A DNA stretch of 64,000 bases, taken from NCBI RefSeq assembly GCF_000003815.2, contig NC_049982.1, positions 31,902,560-31,966,559 on the forward strand, read 5' to 3'. Below are positions 50,601-60,411 of this stretch, one piece after another. This stretch comes from Branchiostoma floridae (Eukaryota; Chordata; Leptocardii; Amphioxiformes; Branchiostomatidae). The notes under the pieces are model-generated. The model had not been told where the DNA came from. It made no database searches and saw only the letters and a program-made list of their open reading frames with translations. Numbering within the stretch: the stretch's first letter is position 1; every line of letters begins with the position of its first letter. The position numbers and the translations under genes were made by a program.

Positions 50601-52848
50601 CGTACGTGCCAGTACGGGCGACGCGCCTACCCTGTACAGCCTGAACGTTTTAAGAAATACGTGGCAGACGTGGCCTCCCAAAGAAACGTACAGACAAACT
50701 GCACGTACGGCGGTTTGTTGATTACAGTAAAACTGACCCTGAATGTTCCCCAGCACCAAACCCTGCCGTCTGTGGTGAGTGCGATGGTGTGGGAGTCTCC
50801 AGCGCCCAGCTGTGCGATCTTGCTGCTAAGTTCCACCTTTCCTGGGACGGTTTCGGTTCCAATCTCCGAGGTGTCTCTTCCCAGCGCTCCCTCGTCGTTA
50901 CACCCCCAGGACCAGACCTGAAAACAAGACACAATTAGACCACACAGGGTTAAACTTAAGTCTCAAAGCAGACCCTATGGTGCCTTAGAGATAGTATCAA
51001 ATCTGGCAAAGGAGTATATATAGCTGGCAAAGGAGTATACTAAGCCGGCCAAAGGAAGTCAAAACGGGCTTTGATACTTCAATCTCTAAGGCACCGTAAG
51101 GTTGGACAAGTTTTCAAAAATTCACTTGTCTTACCGGGTAAGTACATAAAAAATTTACTTGCCCGAAGCAACTTTTCACTTGCCCGAAATTCAAATGACA
51201 TTTTTCTATGGTTTTTCCATTTCCATTGATGGAATTCTTGTATTGGCTCTATTTTTCTGTGTTGTCCAATGCTTGATGCCATGGCTGTGAAAAGCAGAAA
51301 GTATATCAGAATGTCACTCAATGGAAAAAATCTAACTTGCCCGATTGGACAGTGGGTAGGTCATGTACTTGCCCGGTCATATGTGTGTGTGTGTGTGTGT
51401 GTCTGTGTGATTGTGTGTGTGTGTGTGTGTGTCTGTGTGTGTGCGTGTGTGTGTCTGTGTGAGTGTGTGATTGTCTGAGTGTGTCTGTGTGTGTGTCAGT
51501 GTCTGTGTGTGTGTGTCTGTGTGTGTGTGTCTGTGCGTGTGTGTGTCTGTGCGTGTGTGTGTGTCTGTGTGTGTGTGCGTGTGTGATCTTCACTTGCCTG
51601 GACAATAGGGCTAGTGGACTTGTCCAACTCTGCCACATGAAACATCTACCTTGCTATGAAAAATAATCAAAATCCATCTACGACTCTATGACATGGGTTA
51701 CTCTCTTAATGATCCTAATAAAATAAACTCTCAATCGCCTAGACTGTCTTGAACTCTAGAAAAGCGGCTAAGGTTGAGGAGAAAGTAATTTTCAAGGTTA
51801 AAAAATAAGACTTACCTCTCCTTTGACAGTGAGCACTACAGTGTGCATGCCCCCCGCACACACATCAATGACTTTGTCCTGGATAGCCACCAGCCCAGGC
51901 TTTTTCCTCTCCATGACGTCCTGTCCTAAACCAAGCTGTCCCGTATCGCCCTGACCAAGGACCAGGACAACGCCTTCGACTGTACGACAGGAAGGCTGGA
52001 CTCCTGAAACAGAGAGAAGTTAGGCCATCAATGTTGGTTTGATTATGGATGTCCTGAAAAAACATTTTGCAAGGTTTGCGTGCGTTTAAGTTATTTTCTA
52101 GTTATTAGAATGCGCTGAAGGCAGTCAGTCGTTATACCCCCCTCACATGTACAGAAAATTGATCGGACGACGAGTCTGCGAGCTCTAAATTACAAGGAGG
52201 CATGACCCTCAGACAATGTAGTGTAAAATGTTGCCATTAGGGGTACCAGTACAAAACCACGGCAGTGGGAGTCGAAATTACGACACATAGCAGATTTATT
52301 TGTAGCGAAATGGACCATTGTTTTGAGTATTGTCCATTCACAAGTTTTCACATACTGAATCCGGTCCAGGTTCAGGTCCGGACCTGGACCTCAGATCCTC
52401 TGGACCTGAACCGGACCTGGACCTGAATTTTCTGTACCGGTACCCACCCCCAGTTTCCATTGTAAGGGTACCCATGAGGGGACTTACTTTAACCCTGTTA
52501 ACACCACAGGAATTTTTGGTCAAGTTGGAGTGGTATATCATAATTTTTCGTATTTGATTACACATTTTCAACAAGTTAATGATAGCAAAGTACCACTACA
52601 CAAGTTGAAAAGTAGTGTAGTGGTCCTCATTTTAGCGTGGTGGTCGCATATTACAGTATAGTGGTCCGTTACGCTAAAAATGCACTAGCTGGAACCCTAT
52701 TAGTAGTAAAGTTATAGTCACCCAGTTTACGTTGCACTTGTGGCTCTGTGACATCAGAGGCTTTGGGCCATGCACGTCTGGACTTTGTCTTGATGACGTC
52801 ATCAGCAGTGGAGTCCGCTGCTCTCTTACGAGTCTTGAATAGGGCCAT
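41646..52848 (-). CDS. RCC1: RCC1, chromatin-bound Ran guanine-nucleotide exchange factor, 8 exons
   Basis: RCC1 binds nucleosomes and loads Ran with GTP, driving nuclear transport and spindle assembly. Exons (minus): 52851-52722 (ATG at 52848), 52003-51816, 50917-50738, 48488-48268, 46040-45876, 45053-44940, 43271-43116, 41830-41646. The N-tail is basic ([20 protein letters not shown]), as in the chromatin-binding, NLS-bearing tail of RCC1. Seven propeller blades follow, with [91 protein letters not shown] and GGGQHTVML. Expected length is 444 residues against about 421 in human. Oddity: exon 4 has one extra base at its 5' end (AACAAATGG where the frame needs AACAATGG, about 48480-48482), which breaks the frame unless it is a sequencing or assembly error. 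The stop lies in the edge of a minisatellite. Confidence 0.93.
43287..43960 (-). mobile_element. 5'-truncated LINE with (TGAA)n tail
   Basis: Minus-strand 43946-43461 encodes a LINE C-terminus: [35 protein letters not shown], then a Cys/His-type segment [12 protein letters not shown]. The 3' UTR ends AATAAAGGTCTTCAT and runs into about 15 TGAA/TTCA units at 43,287-43,347. It lies between RCC1 exons 7 and 6. The same family is split at 54,840-55,393 and 58,444-58,720. Confidence 0.85.
45188..45390. mobile_element. TIR element, CACCTTTATCCG family, copy 2
   Basis: TAGTTCACCTTTATCCGTTG on the left and the inverted CACGGATAAAGGTGAGCTAG on the right. The interior (AAAACAGGGCATTTGG, GACAGTGGTTTCAA, CCGTCGACCTGATA) parallels 9,370-9,590. 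Between RCC1 exons 6 and 5. Confidence 0.75.
45465..45712. repeat. Tandem pieces of the GGGCACAACCC MITE family
   Basis: Two copies of the block beginning GTTCCTGACTTTTCSCCA and containing ACTTCCAGCCAGCCTACAGC lie about 190 bases apart. Between them are TACGAGTTCGTACGGAGGCG and CACGTATTGTGCCCTTAGCT, words of the MITE at 48,669-48,972. It is a broken or rearranged copy. Confidence 0.55.
46616..47642. mobile_element. TIR element whose interior is an assembly gap
   Basis: The left side reads AATCTCCAAGCAGATCTTGC and the right side the inverted GCAAGATCTGCTTGGAGATT, the TIR of the family at 34,525. The N run 46687-47616 lies between, so the unsequenced part belongs to this element. The next inner bases on the left, GCTCATTCCGCAGTTCACTA, are unique in the window. 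Confidence 0.75.
46687..47616. other. Assembly gap, 930 N
   Basis: A run of N. ORFs read across it are artefacts. The non-round length suggests a size estimated from paired reads. Confidence 1.
48669..48972. mobile_element. MITE, GGGCACAACCC family
   Basis: AAAGGGCACAACCCGCCATA on the left and the inverted TACGGCGGGTTGTGCCCTTA on the right, about 300 bases apart. The interior has CTACGAGTTCGTACGGAGGC and CCACGTTTTGGCAC. Related copies are near 45,465-45,712 and 50,402-50,725. Lies in RCC1 intron 3, between exons 4 and 3. Confidence 0.8.
49144..50396 (+). mobile_element. 5'-truncated L1/Tx1-like LINE with poly-A and 12-bp target duplication
   Basis: AAGCAACAAGAA flanks the insert at 49144-49155 and 50385-50396. 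The body (49156-50384) codes for the post-RT C-terminus in two ORFs: 49172-49789, then 49838-50248 with a zinc-binding Cys-His region ([18 protein letters not shown]) of the zf-RVT type. A frame break lies between them near 49,790-49,840. It ends with an AATAAAG signal and about 18 A residues. The intact poly-A and perfect duplication point to a recent insertion by target-primed reverse transcription. It sits antisense in RCC1 intron 3. Confidence 0.92.
50402..50725. mobile_element. MITE, GGGCACAACCC family, copy ending near an RCC1 splice donor
   Basis: Left end AAAGCTAAGGGCACAACCCA; the right end GCACGTACGGCGGTTTGTTG is a truncated inverted copy. Interior words CGTAAGTGGTAAGTACCGCC and TACGAACTCGTAGG match the other copies in reverse. 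It ends about 12 bases from the exon 3 donor of RCC1 (50737). Confidence 0.7.
50955..51105. mobile_element. Short TIR element related to the CAAGCAGATC family
   Basis: AGTCTCAAAGCAGACCCTAT and GGTGCCTTAGAGATAGTATCA on the left are mirrored by TTTGATACTTCAATCTCTAA and GGCACCGTAAGG on the right. The AAGGAGTATA word is repeated in the middle. Between RCC1 exons 3 and 2. Confidence 0.6.
51380..51590. repeat. Imperfect (TG)n microsatellite
   Basis: About 210 bases of TGTG broken by CTGTG, GCGTG and GAGTG variants. Translated frames of the run are artefacts. In RCC1 intron 2. Confidence 0.97.
52296..52452 (-). repeat. Repeat family R, reverse copy
   Basis: GCGAAATGGACCATTGTTTT, CACAAGTTTTCACATACTGA and CAGGTTCAGGTCCGGACCTG are the reverse complements of the copies in HPDL introns 2 and 3. 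A partial reverse copy is near 40,480-40,545. In RCC1 intron 1. Confidence 0.7.
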
Positions 52849-52871
52849 ATCCTGATAAGGAAATTGAATTA

Positions 52872-53062
52872 TTACTGAAAATGCATTTAAGTTTGCGAGG
52901 ATTTAATTTCGGTAGCGGGAAAATGGAGTGTTCGCTGTGGTTTAAGTTTGCGGTAGCACCAGGGAAAAATGTTCGCGGAGATTTTAAGTTCGCGGTAAAT
53001 TGGCATCGCAAAAACCGCGAACATAAAACCCCGCAAACACTTCGTTTTCTGCATTTACAGTA
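52872..53062. mobile_element. MITE, GTTCGCGG family A
   Basis: TTACTGAAAATGCATTTAAG on the left and TTCTGCATTTACAGTAT on the right, with GGTAGCGGGAAAATGGAG and TTCGCGGTAAATTGGC inside. It lies just upstream of the RCC1 start exon. Confidence 0.75.
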
Positions 53063-53632
53063 TCATAAGGCCTATGAAAAAATGTTGTGTTTCCTCAAGG
53101 AGCTTGGTTTCCTGGTTCACCTATGAAACAAGTGCTTCTGAAAAAAAGCTGTGTCTTGGCTTGTAGTAGGTATATCGTCAGGAAAAAGTACATCGGTGCT
53201 TCGCCAGCGCTCAGCAAACATGAGAATTACATCAAAATAAGCAGAGACAAGATATGGTCGTATGGAGAGATTCACAAAATTTGCAAATGAGGCATGTCCA
53301 CGAATATAAAAATGAATAAGTTTAGTGATACTTTTTGTCATACATTATGCAATTTTTTTCGAGAGAATCAGTTTCTCCTCGTGTAATTATGTGATATAGA
53401 TGTTGTATGGGCATTTTAAGAAAAGTTAGAATGACATATAATCAGAGACACAAATGCATTATGTATTACATGTCTGGTCGTTCATTCAAATATCCCTGAA
53501 CGGCGGAAAAATGCAGAACTATAACAGATAGTCCCAAATGTTCTGGTCAAAAGACAAAAGTATTGTTTACTAGTACTTTAATGCATGTAAAAATAAAATA
53601 AAAAAAGAAAGTTGAAAAAAAATCTCCAGTCC

Positions 53633-53704
53633 ACGGACTTGAACCCGGATTGTTCGATTAAGACACGTAAACTCTACCACTGAGCTAGTAGTGGCTTGTT
53701 TGAA
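53633..53704 (-). repeat. tRNA-like sequence (pseudogene or SINE head)
   Basis: On the minus strand TAGCTCAGTGGTAGAGT is a good box A and GGGTTCAAGTCC a good box B, 72 bases overall. Acceptor and T stems do not pair cleanly by eye, and no tRNA identity can be assigned. A decayed tRNA or the head of a SINE is likelier than a functional tRNA. Confidence 0.45.
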
Positions 53705-54830
53705 GAGGTATACAAATGTATGAACCTGTAACTATCTGGCTGCTTCGCACGCAGAAAATGCATTGCAAAAAACAATTATCGCTTGCAGCAGTACTAGGGT
53801 TAGCATTTAAAATGTAAATAGTGACCCGCCAATATTATCTATTGCTACTTTTTGTGTAATGCTTTGAGCTCACGAAGCTCGCGTTCTACTGAACTCAGGT
53901 TAGTGTTTTGCTGCGGTCGTTTCGATGACGTCATTATCTCAAAACGTTTCAATGATGTCTTTGCCTACTTATATATTCACATACAATGCATTAGCCTGAT
54001 TAGGCATTTATTTCATCTTTTTGAATAGCTAATGCAAAACTGTTATGTGAGATAATTCAATTAATTAATAATTTTTATATCTCACACTAATGGATCTGAA
54101 ATATCGCCATACGAGCGTTTCGTTTCATTCATTTGATGTAACCAGATGTTAAGAGGCTTTCAGTACCGACCACAACTGGTAACAACTGCGTATAATGGAG
54201 GTTAAATCTTGAGTGGGATGTACTGTTGTTCGCCTAAGCGGTAAGACCAGTCTACGAGAGAGAGAATTGGGAAGGGCCTTTGGAAGGGCTGGGTTAACTT
54301 TGAACCATTAAACCATTGAAGGAAGAAACGGAGCACAGTGTCTTGGCGCCAGATGGCGCCAAGACAAAAATAGGATAGGTAGGGATTATCTTTTTTTCTT
54401 GTATTTTCTTTAGGCTAGCCAAAACTCTAGCGATACATATATTACAATACAGTTGAACAGAAATGCATGAGGACACTTGTCTTTCAATGTCAAACTTTAA
54501 TTTTGTGCATAATAGATACATTTATCCTTCATTAGATAGGACAAGCAGCGTTTTACTTCAATAGGAAGCAGGCTGAATAAAAAAAATCCGGGAAGCTAAC
54601 ACGACTTATATTTTCCTGGGCCTTATCATTATAAAGAGAGGCCGCTTACCGAAAGATTGTTGTTTTTTTGTTTGATAATAATGATTTAGTCAGAAACAGT
54701 AGCATCTTATTGTTATCTAACTAGTTATTGTTGCATCCTCAGCTGGCACATTCAAAGTCAACAGCAAATACTTAAATATACAGCAAGGGATTGAAAGCTT
54801 TATTGGAATTAGATAATCATTAGACAAAGC
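53705..54830. other. Upstream-of-RCC1 stretch without recognised features
   Basis: AT-rich sequence. No exon, repeat border or RNA gene is evident; a short perfect palindrome TTGGCGCCAGATGGCGCCAA is at 54,344-54,363. Confidence 0.4.
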
Positions 54831-54839
54831 AGACGCACC

Positions 54840-55393
54840 ATTACCAGTTAAAAAGAAAAGCTTCGGCACTTGTGCTAAACCTATTTTGCTATGGATCTGA
54901 AATATGGGGGTCATTCAAAAGTCCTAAATTTTGTCCTATTGAAACAGTGCATTTGAAATTTTGTAAATACTCACTTAATGTTCCGAAAACTGCATCTAAC
55001 CTAATGCTGTACGTGCTGAATTAGGGAGGTATCCTATCCAACTGGAGGCCTCTCTAAACGCCATCAAATATCTCATTAGAATTCAACAGAACGTGCCAGC
55101 TGAGAGTCTGCAGGCAGACGCTATTTTATGTCAGGTAAATCTAGACTCATCAGGTACTAAATGTTGGGCATCTGGTGTTCGCAAAACTTTGGAGGAGTGT
55201 GGCTTTTGTTTGGCAAGCCCCTCAATCAACAGATTCAAACATATCCCACCTTATTCTGCAATCAACCAGCGTCTGAAGGATACTTATTTCCAGAATTTCC
55301 TAATTAACTTCATAATGATAATAAAGGTTTTGAAGTGCGGAAAACAAACTCCGAACGTACAGACTACTCAAGTCCACATACAATGAAGAGCAG
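54840..55393 (+). mobile_element. LINE RT C-terminal fragment (left half of an interrupted copy)
   Basis: Frames with stops and shifts encode a decayed post-RT region: about 55,030-55,290 gives LNAIKYLIRIQQNVPAESLQ-like and CGFCLASPSINRFKHIPPYS, and 55,340-55,390 gives [15 protein letters not shown], homologous to [15 protein letters not shown] of the 43.9-kb LINE. The continuation is found only at 58,444, after about 3 kb of inserted elements. Confidence 0.75.
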
Positions 55394-55504
55394 GGGTTAT
55401 CGGAAAAATGCAGAACAGGTCGGACCGGTTTTTCCGTCCCCAAACCGGACCGGGTAATCCGCGGTCCGGACTGGACCGGTTTTTCCGATAACCCTGAAGA
55501 GCAG
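55384..55504. mobile_element. 101-bp MITE with 10-bp target duplication, inside the LINE
   Basis: TGAAGAGCAG is repeated at 55384-55393 and 55495-55504. Between them 55394-55494 begins GGGTTATCGGAAAAA and ends with the exact reverse complement TTTTTCCGATAACCC. The interior is GC-rich and near palindromic (GGACCGGTTTTTCCG words). A 9-10-bp duplication suggests the Mutator superfamily; superfamily assignment is inference. Confidence 0.88.
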
Positions 55505-55516
55505 TATTGTCCATGC

Positions 55517-57317
55517 AGGGCAATGACCCTAATTGACGGCTGCGCAGAAGGTCCCCGGTGAGTCCCCACAGGATTGATTTTTAAAAGTATCAGAAGATGT
55601 GTTTTTCTTTGGAAATGTTGGCATCTTGGAGCTGTATTCTACAGGTAAGGGTTGTAGGTTTTTTATTATGTCGAAAAAAACAGACTTTCAAGCCTGTTTT
55701 GGGTGCCTGGACACTAGAAAGAAGTTTGTTATGTAGCTGTCATTGTAGTGCCAGATAGGGTCAAAGGTCACCGAGTTGCGTTTGGATGCAAATCACATGT
55801 GTTCCAGTGGTCAGAAAGTTCCGAAAAGTTGAGAATGGACATTTTAGAAGCCGGGCTACCCTCTCAATGTTAGTTTTTCGAGAACGAAACGTCAGGTAGG
55901 TGACTTTTGACAGCTTCTATTTGCCATTAAATGCATTATAAGGATAGGGAAGACATGATTGGTGGTCACTGCTCTGCCATGTTCGGCAGGGTATTCAAGT
56001 TCAAAATTAGCAGGTGTTAAGACACTTCAAGTGATGCGGGAAGGGTTGTCAAGCATTGTCACAAGTTTCAAAGACTTCACGGAGACCCTACTCCAAGGAT
56101 TGGTCCCCAGGGAGCACAGGTGTCAGGAGGGATGTGGTAAGGTTTGTGGCTTTGGTTAGACTTCATACTGTTTAGCAAAAAGTGGCACAAACAGGGGAAA
56201 ATGGTAAAATCTGCTCACCCTGTCATAAGGGGACTACTCTCCATCAGTTTAGACACCAAAATTTGTATCTTAATGCTGTTAGACCACACTTTGGAGCAGA
56301 TGATGAGAGTGCATAGAATGAGGGGGGGGGGGGGGGTAGGTGTGTCCTTTGGGGCTTATATATCCTTGGGGGCCAATATGTTCCCAAAAATTGGTTATAT
56401 GGGCAAAAGAAAGGCTTTACCTGACTCAACTGACTGAAATTTATTGAGAAATTCTGCCATTTTAGTGGTTTTGGGCCTGATTTCTTACTTTCTGTACCTT
56501 TTATGGATAATGTAATATGCACTCTCATAAAATGCTTCAAAGTCTAACCTGGCAGCTTTTCAATACAACTTTAGGTGTGTAAATGGTGGGAGAATACTTT
56601 CCTTATGCTAGAAGGATCAGCTTTTAACTTTCTCTTCAGTTTGTGTCACTTTTTGGTCAATGCTATGGAGCCTATCAAATGCCTCAAACCACTGCCAAAG
56701 CCCTGAGGAAAGTCCTCTGACACCTGCCATGAGATCTATTCCCCTGGGAGCATTCTTGGTCAGAAAGCTTTGAAACTTGGGATAATGTTTGAAAACTCTT
56801 ACCCGCATCATGCGAAATGAATGAAACTTGTCAATTCTCAAGTTCGGGCCCCTACAAGGGCAATGACCCTAATTGACGGCTGCGCAGAAGGTCCCCGGTG
56901 AGTCCCCACAGGATTGATTTTTAAAAGTATCAGAAGATGTGTTTTTCTTTGGAAATGTTGGCATCTTGGAGCTGTATTCTACAGGTAAGGGTTGTAGGTT
57001 TTTTATTATGTCGAAAAAAACAGACTTTCAAGCCTGTTTTGGGTGCCTGGACACTAGAAAGAAGTTTGTTATGTAGCTGTCATTGTAGTGCCAGATAGGG
57101 TCAAAGGTCACCGAGTTGCGTTTGGATGCAAATCACATGTGTTCCAGTGGTCAGAAAGTTCCGAAAAGTTGAGAATGGACATTTTAGAAGCCGGGCTACC
57201 CTCTCAATGTTAGTTTTTCGAGAACGAAACGTCAGGTAGGTGACTTTTGACAGCTTCTATTTGCCATTAAATGCATTATAAGGATAGGGAAGACATGATT
57301 GGTGGTCACTGCTCTGC
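55517..57317. mobile_element. Element with two identical 461-bp direct repeats around an 879-bp centre
   Basis: 55517-55977 and 56857-57317 agree at every base I compared (offset 1340). Each repeat starts AGGGCAATGACCC and ends GGTCACTGCTCTGC, so its own ends are short imperfect inverted repeats (GCAGGGCAATGACC against GCAGAGCAGTGACC). The repeats lack TG...CA ends, primer-binding site and polypurine tract, and the centre has no RT, integrase or transposase. The centre shows imperfect inverted similarity between ~56,070-56,180 and ~56,640-56,780 (AAAAAGTGGCACAAAC / GTTTGTGTCACTTTTT) and a G run. TATTGTCCATGCAG (55505-55518) and TATTGTCAATGCAG (57323-57336) flank the whole. It could be a non-autonomous LTR-like or tandem-dimer element, or two MITE copies; see findings. 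Confidence 0.75.
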
Positions 57318-57321
57318 AAGA

Positions 57322-58447
57322 CTATTGTCAATGCAGAAATGTTCGCGGTGGTTAAATGTTCGCGATTTTCGCGGTGACCACTTCACCGCGAATTTAAAAC
57401 CACCGAGAACATGTTTCCATGGCAGTAAGAGACAGTACAGTCAAACCTGTATTAGCGGCCACCTTTGCATACCGGCCACCTGGCCATAGTGGCCACTTTT
57501 TGTCGGTCCCTAGATCCCTTGGATTCGTAATGATCAAGAAATAGGCTTAGCGGTCACCTTCCCAACGCGGCCACGGCCGGCCACACGATTTCCGGTCCCG
57601 CAGACACAGAAACACTGCCGATTACGGCCATACGGACGGCTGATCTACGGCCCGGCACGCATTCGGTCATATAGCAGCCGTATCGTCACCCAACGCCGGA
57701 TTTAAAACCTCTTATTTTCAAAACAAAACTGCCCTACCGCCGACAAACGAGGTCATATAAGGTCAACAGACGACACCACTATTACGGAGGTAAATTATGG
57801 CAAAGTTACGTTCTAATACACTATCGTTGAGGGTGATTTACATTACAAAAACATTCTAAATAAATTGTTACACAGATAGAATTAAATGAACTTCAGACTA
57901 TGGTGGATTGTATTCTTACTTTTATTAAGAGGTATTAAAGTCTAAAATGACAAGCTCTACTTGTGAGGACTACATTAGCATATTGGTGGAATCTGACGTG
58001 TGAACGCGAGCGGGAACACACGGATGGCGAAGTATCAAAGGATACAAGCCGATTCAAGGATCAAAGAAATATGACGATACCGGTCTCTTCAGACAATATC
58101 AACTGTAGAACATTTAAAACTTTTATTTAGCTTTAGTTTCTTAATACATATATTGTAACAATCATTGCAGTACATGTACAGTGCTACACATAAAAGCTCC
58201 TTGATTATGTGAATAAAGATCAATTGTTACTAAAACCATGTGTAACTTTTTGCTTGTGGTCAATTAATCAGCATTTTCTCTATAGCGGCCACCTCTCTAT
58301 AGCGCCAATTTTGACCAGTCCCTTGAGTGGCCGCTATAGACAGGTTTGACTGTACATGGTGCTTCCGCGAACTTAAAACCACCGCGGAAAGTCTTTTTTC
58401 CCGCTACCGCGAAATTAAATCCCCGCGAACTTAAATACATTTACAGT
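57322..58447. mobile_element. MITE family A copy carrying a nested TA-target MITE
   Basis: Outer ends are ATTGTCAATGCAGAAATG (left) and CTTAAATACATTTACAGTA (right), with GTTCGCGGTGG words inside. Its middle is split at TA by the element at 57,430-58,353. It in turn interrupts the LINE, which resumes at 58,444. Confidence 0.75.
57430..58353. mobile_element. TA-target MITE, CAGTCAAACCTG family (family B), nested
   Basis: Begins CAGTCAAACCTGTATTAGCG and ends CGCTATAGACAGGTTTGACTG, flanked by TA on both sides, as expected for Tc1/mariner-like targets. AGCGGCCACCT words recur at both ends. No transposase. Confidence 0.8.
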
Positions 58448-58720
58448 ATTTGAAAATTACAGAACTACCATCGCTAAACTAAGAATCAGTTGCCACAAAC
58501 TGCGAATTGAATCAGGAAGGTCGCACTCCTCTAGAACAAAAAGCCTGCCAATTTTGTACTTCAAACATGGTAGAAGATGAAGTGCACTTCAATGTTGATT
58601 GTAATATGTATGTAAATGGTAGAACTACTCTATTTAATTACATAGGAAGTAGATTCCGTTATTTTAGGCACATGAGTAACACTGGCAAGTTTACTGAGTA
58701 TATTTCTCATGCGTTTTGAC
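58444..58720 (+). mobile_element. LINE C-terminal fragment (right half of the interrupted copy)
   Basis: Encodes YRTTIAKLRISCHKLRIESG, then a frame with CQFCTSNMVEDEVHFNVDCNMY, the Cys-His segment seen in the 43.9-kb LINE ([28 protein letters not shown]). A frameshift separates the two pieces near 58,515. Confidence 0.75.
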
Positions 58721-58810
58721 AAACCGACAATAGCTAAACCTATATAGTCCTACATTTTCACCATTACCAAGAAGCGAGAAGAAGCCGAACTTCTGTGACT
58801 AGATTTCTGA

Positions 58811-59259
58811 TACAGTCAAACCTGCCCAAGCGACCACCTCTTCTTAGTGACCACTTGGCGATTATGACCGCTTTTTCTCGGTCCCGAAAATTTTCCCCAT
58901 TGACGTAAACATTAAGCGACCTCTTTACAACGACCACCTGGCAAAAGCGACCGCAACCGCCAAAAATTGGGACCAAATCCCTGCCCATAGCGACCGCGTC
59001 ATTTTCAACCTTGAGGTGTCATCGATTTTCAATGATAGCTAGCGCGAATTCGGCCAGTTTGCGTCGAATTTTGACTATCATCACGATGTTGTGTTCAAAA
59101 TAGAGATGGTGGCCGATGCACGTGCTTGTGCTTGTGCTTGCTATTTGCCATTAAACAAAACGGAAACCATTTGAACTATACATCGGGCATGTTGTGAATC
59201 GATATTCTTCTAACCGACCACCTGACCAAATCGACCGCTTGGGCAGGATTGACTGTACT
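58811..59259. mobile_element. TA-target MITE, CAGTCAAACCTG family B, second copy
   Basis: TACAGTCAAACCTGCCCAAG on the left and the inverted CTTGGGCAGGATTGACTGTA on the right. GACCACCTSWTC and CGACCGC words lie in both arms. It ends about 40 bases before the candidate exon at 59,300. Confidence 0.82.
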
Positions 59260-59299
59260 TCACTACGATTTAGTGTATGTATGAACCTGGCTAACTTAC

Positions 59300-59368
59300 C
59301 ATGGGCAGAGATATCATTGCCATCTGGTCTTGGAGACTCAGCCCTGTCCTCACCCCTAGGTCGTCATG
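59300..59368 (-). other. Candidate exon (23 codons, phase 0-0)
   Basis: Minus strand: TTTCTGTGTTCCTGCAG acceptor, 69 bases, then a GTAAG donor. Only the phase-0 frame is open (starts HDDLGVRTG, ends ISLPM). Both borders are strong, so a real exon is likely even if it is untranslated. Confidence 0.5.
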
Positions 59369-59464
59369 CTGCAGGAACACAGAAATGCTTGTCAGAATCT
59401 AAGCGTAGATTGTCGACAGAGTTCACATTCTTTTGCCGTGTGCAGAAACTCCATAAACAACAGT

Positions 59465-59500
59465 AAGGCAACAGCAAGTAAATTTTATGGATGACGTCCT
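59465..59500. repeat. End fragment of the AGTAAATTTTATGGATGAC Harbinger-type family
   Basis: AACAGCAAGTAAATTTTATG and GATGACGTCC match the end of the MITE at 30,094. No matching right end is visible nearby, so this copy is truncated. Confidence 0.55.
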
Positions 59501-60126
59501 AGGGCATGATACAAAAATGCAGCAAATGACCTGGAAGAAAACTGTAACGAGGGAAGGGAAGGAGCGAAACAGACTGAACAGAAGAGAATAGAAATGTGTG
59601 GTGGCCCGCATCAGCATCAGCTGAGCTATGTAGCGAAAAAGAAAGAAGAAGAATAACTAATCTCCAAGCAGATCGGCCGGGCTTGTTTGGTACCTTTTTC
59701 TGTGTGTCTGCATCTCTTTTCTGTCTATCTGCATCTTTTGTACTAATGCACAACTTTTTGGCGACGCCTCAGGGGCGAGTCTAGCAATATATTGTGCGTC
59801 CGTTTTAACAAGAATTCCCAAAATTTTGTAGGCATCTGTGGAATTTTTCCACGCATGCGTAGTTGCATCATGCTTGTTTCAGTTGGAATAGAAATAAAGC
59901 CCACAGGCAACACTCTTGTCTTGAGGCGTAAAAAACGTGCGTCCGTATAGCGTCATTTATAGTATTGCCCGGACCAAGTCCACCCTAGCCTTCCAGACGT
60001 CTCTGTCTCCCATACCGAGATGTAGACATGCAGATGTAGACAAGCCCACAAAACTTCGTCAGGTACTCCCTCCCACTAGTGAATGTACTTATTTGATGGA
60101 GGTCACAGTAATGTATGTTTACTTAC

Positions 60127-60213
60127 GGCCATTGCTAGCATCACCATCACGTTTATAGACTGTGGGGCCAATTGCGCCATTCCTGTTGATGCCCTCGCTG
60201 TCTTCATGAAATA
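60127..60213 (-). other. Candidate exon (29 codons, phase 0-0)
   Basis: Minus strand: acceptor CCTTTAG, 87 bases, donor GTAAG. Two frames are open. The phase-0 frame is Met-rich (YFMKTARASTGMAQ) and chains to its neighbours. The other frame (FHEDSEGINRNGAIGPTVYK) looks more protein-like but meets a TGA at the start of the next exon and does not match the phase of the previous one. Confidence 0.5.
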
Positions 60214-60411
60214 CTAAAGGTACGACAATTTACATTCAGTTTGATGTTGCTTGTGAAAACAAAACGCATCATTTAAGCTCATTCAACCTTGTTTCGGATG
60301 ATATTTCAATGGACCCGTATAAAGAACAATAAAGCACTGAATGCCATTACACGTGAAGAGGTAGACAGAAGATGTGTAAAAATGACACCGTAGAAGTCGA
60401 CCCACCTTTAC

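Noticed and set aside
51269-51666. Cys/Val- and His/Thr-rich ORFs around 51.3-51.7 kb
   Set aside because: Translations of the TG microsatellite in different frames; no independent coding evidence.
53633-53704. Functional tRNA gene
   Set aside because: Pol III boxes are good but acceptor and T stems do not pair convincingly and no anticodon loop can be placed with confidence.
55517-57317. Conventional LTR retrotransposon
   Set aside because: Direct repeats are present, but no TG...CA ends, primer-binding site, polypurine tract or gag/pol remnant can be seen.
60127-60213. Alternative frame FHEDSEGINRNG as the true reading
   Set aside because: Looks protein-like but needs a phase that exon 60412-60560 does not supply and meets TGA immediately in exon 59300-59368; kept only as a note.
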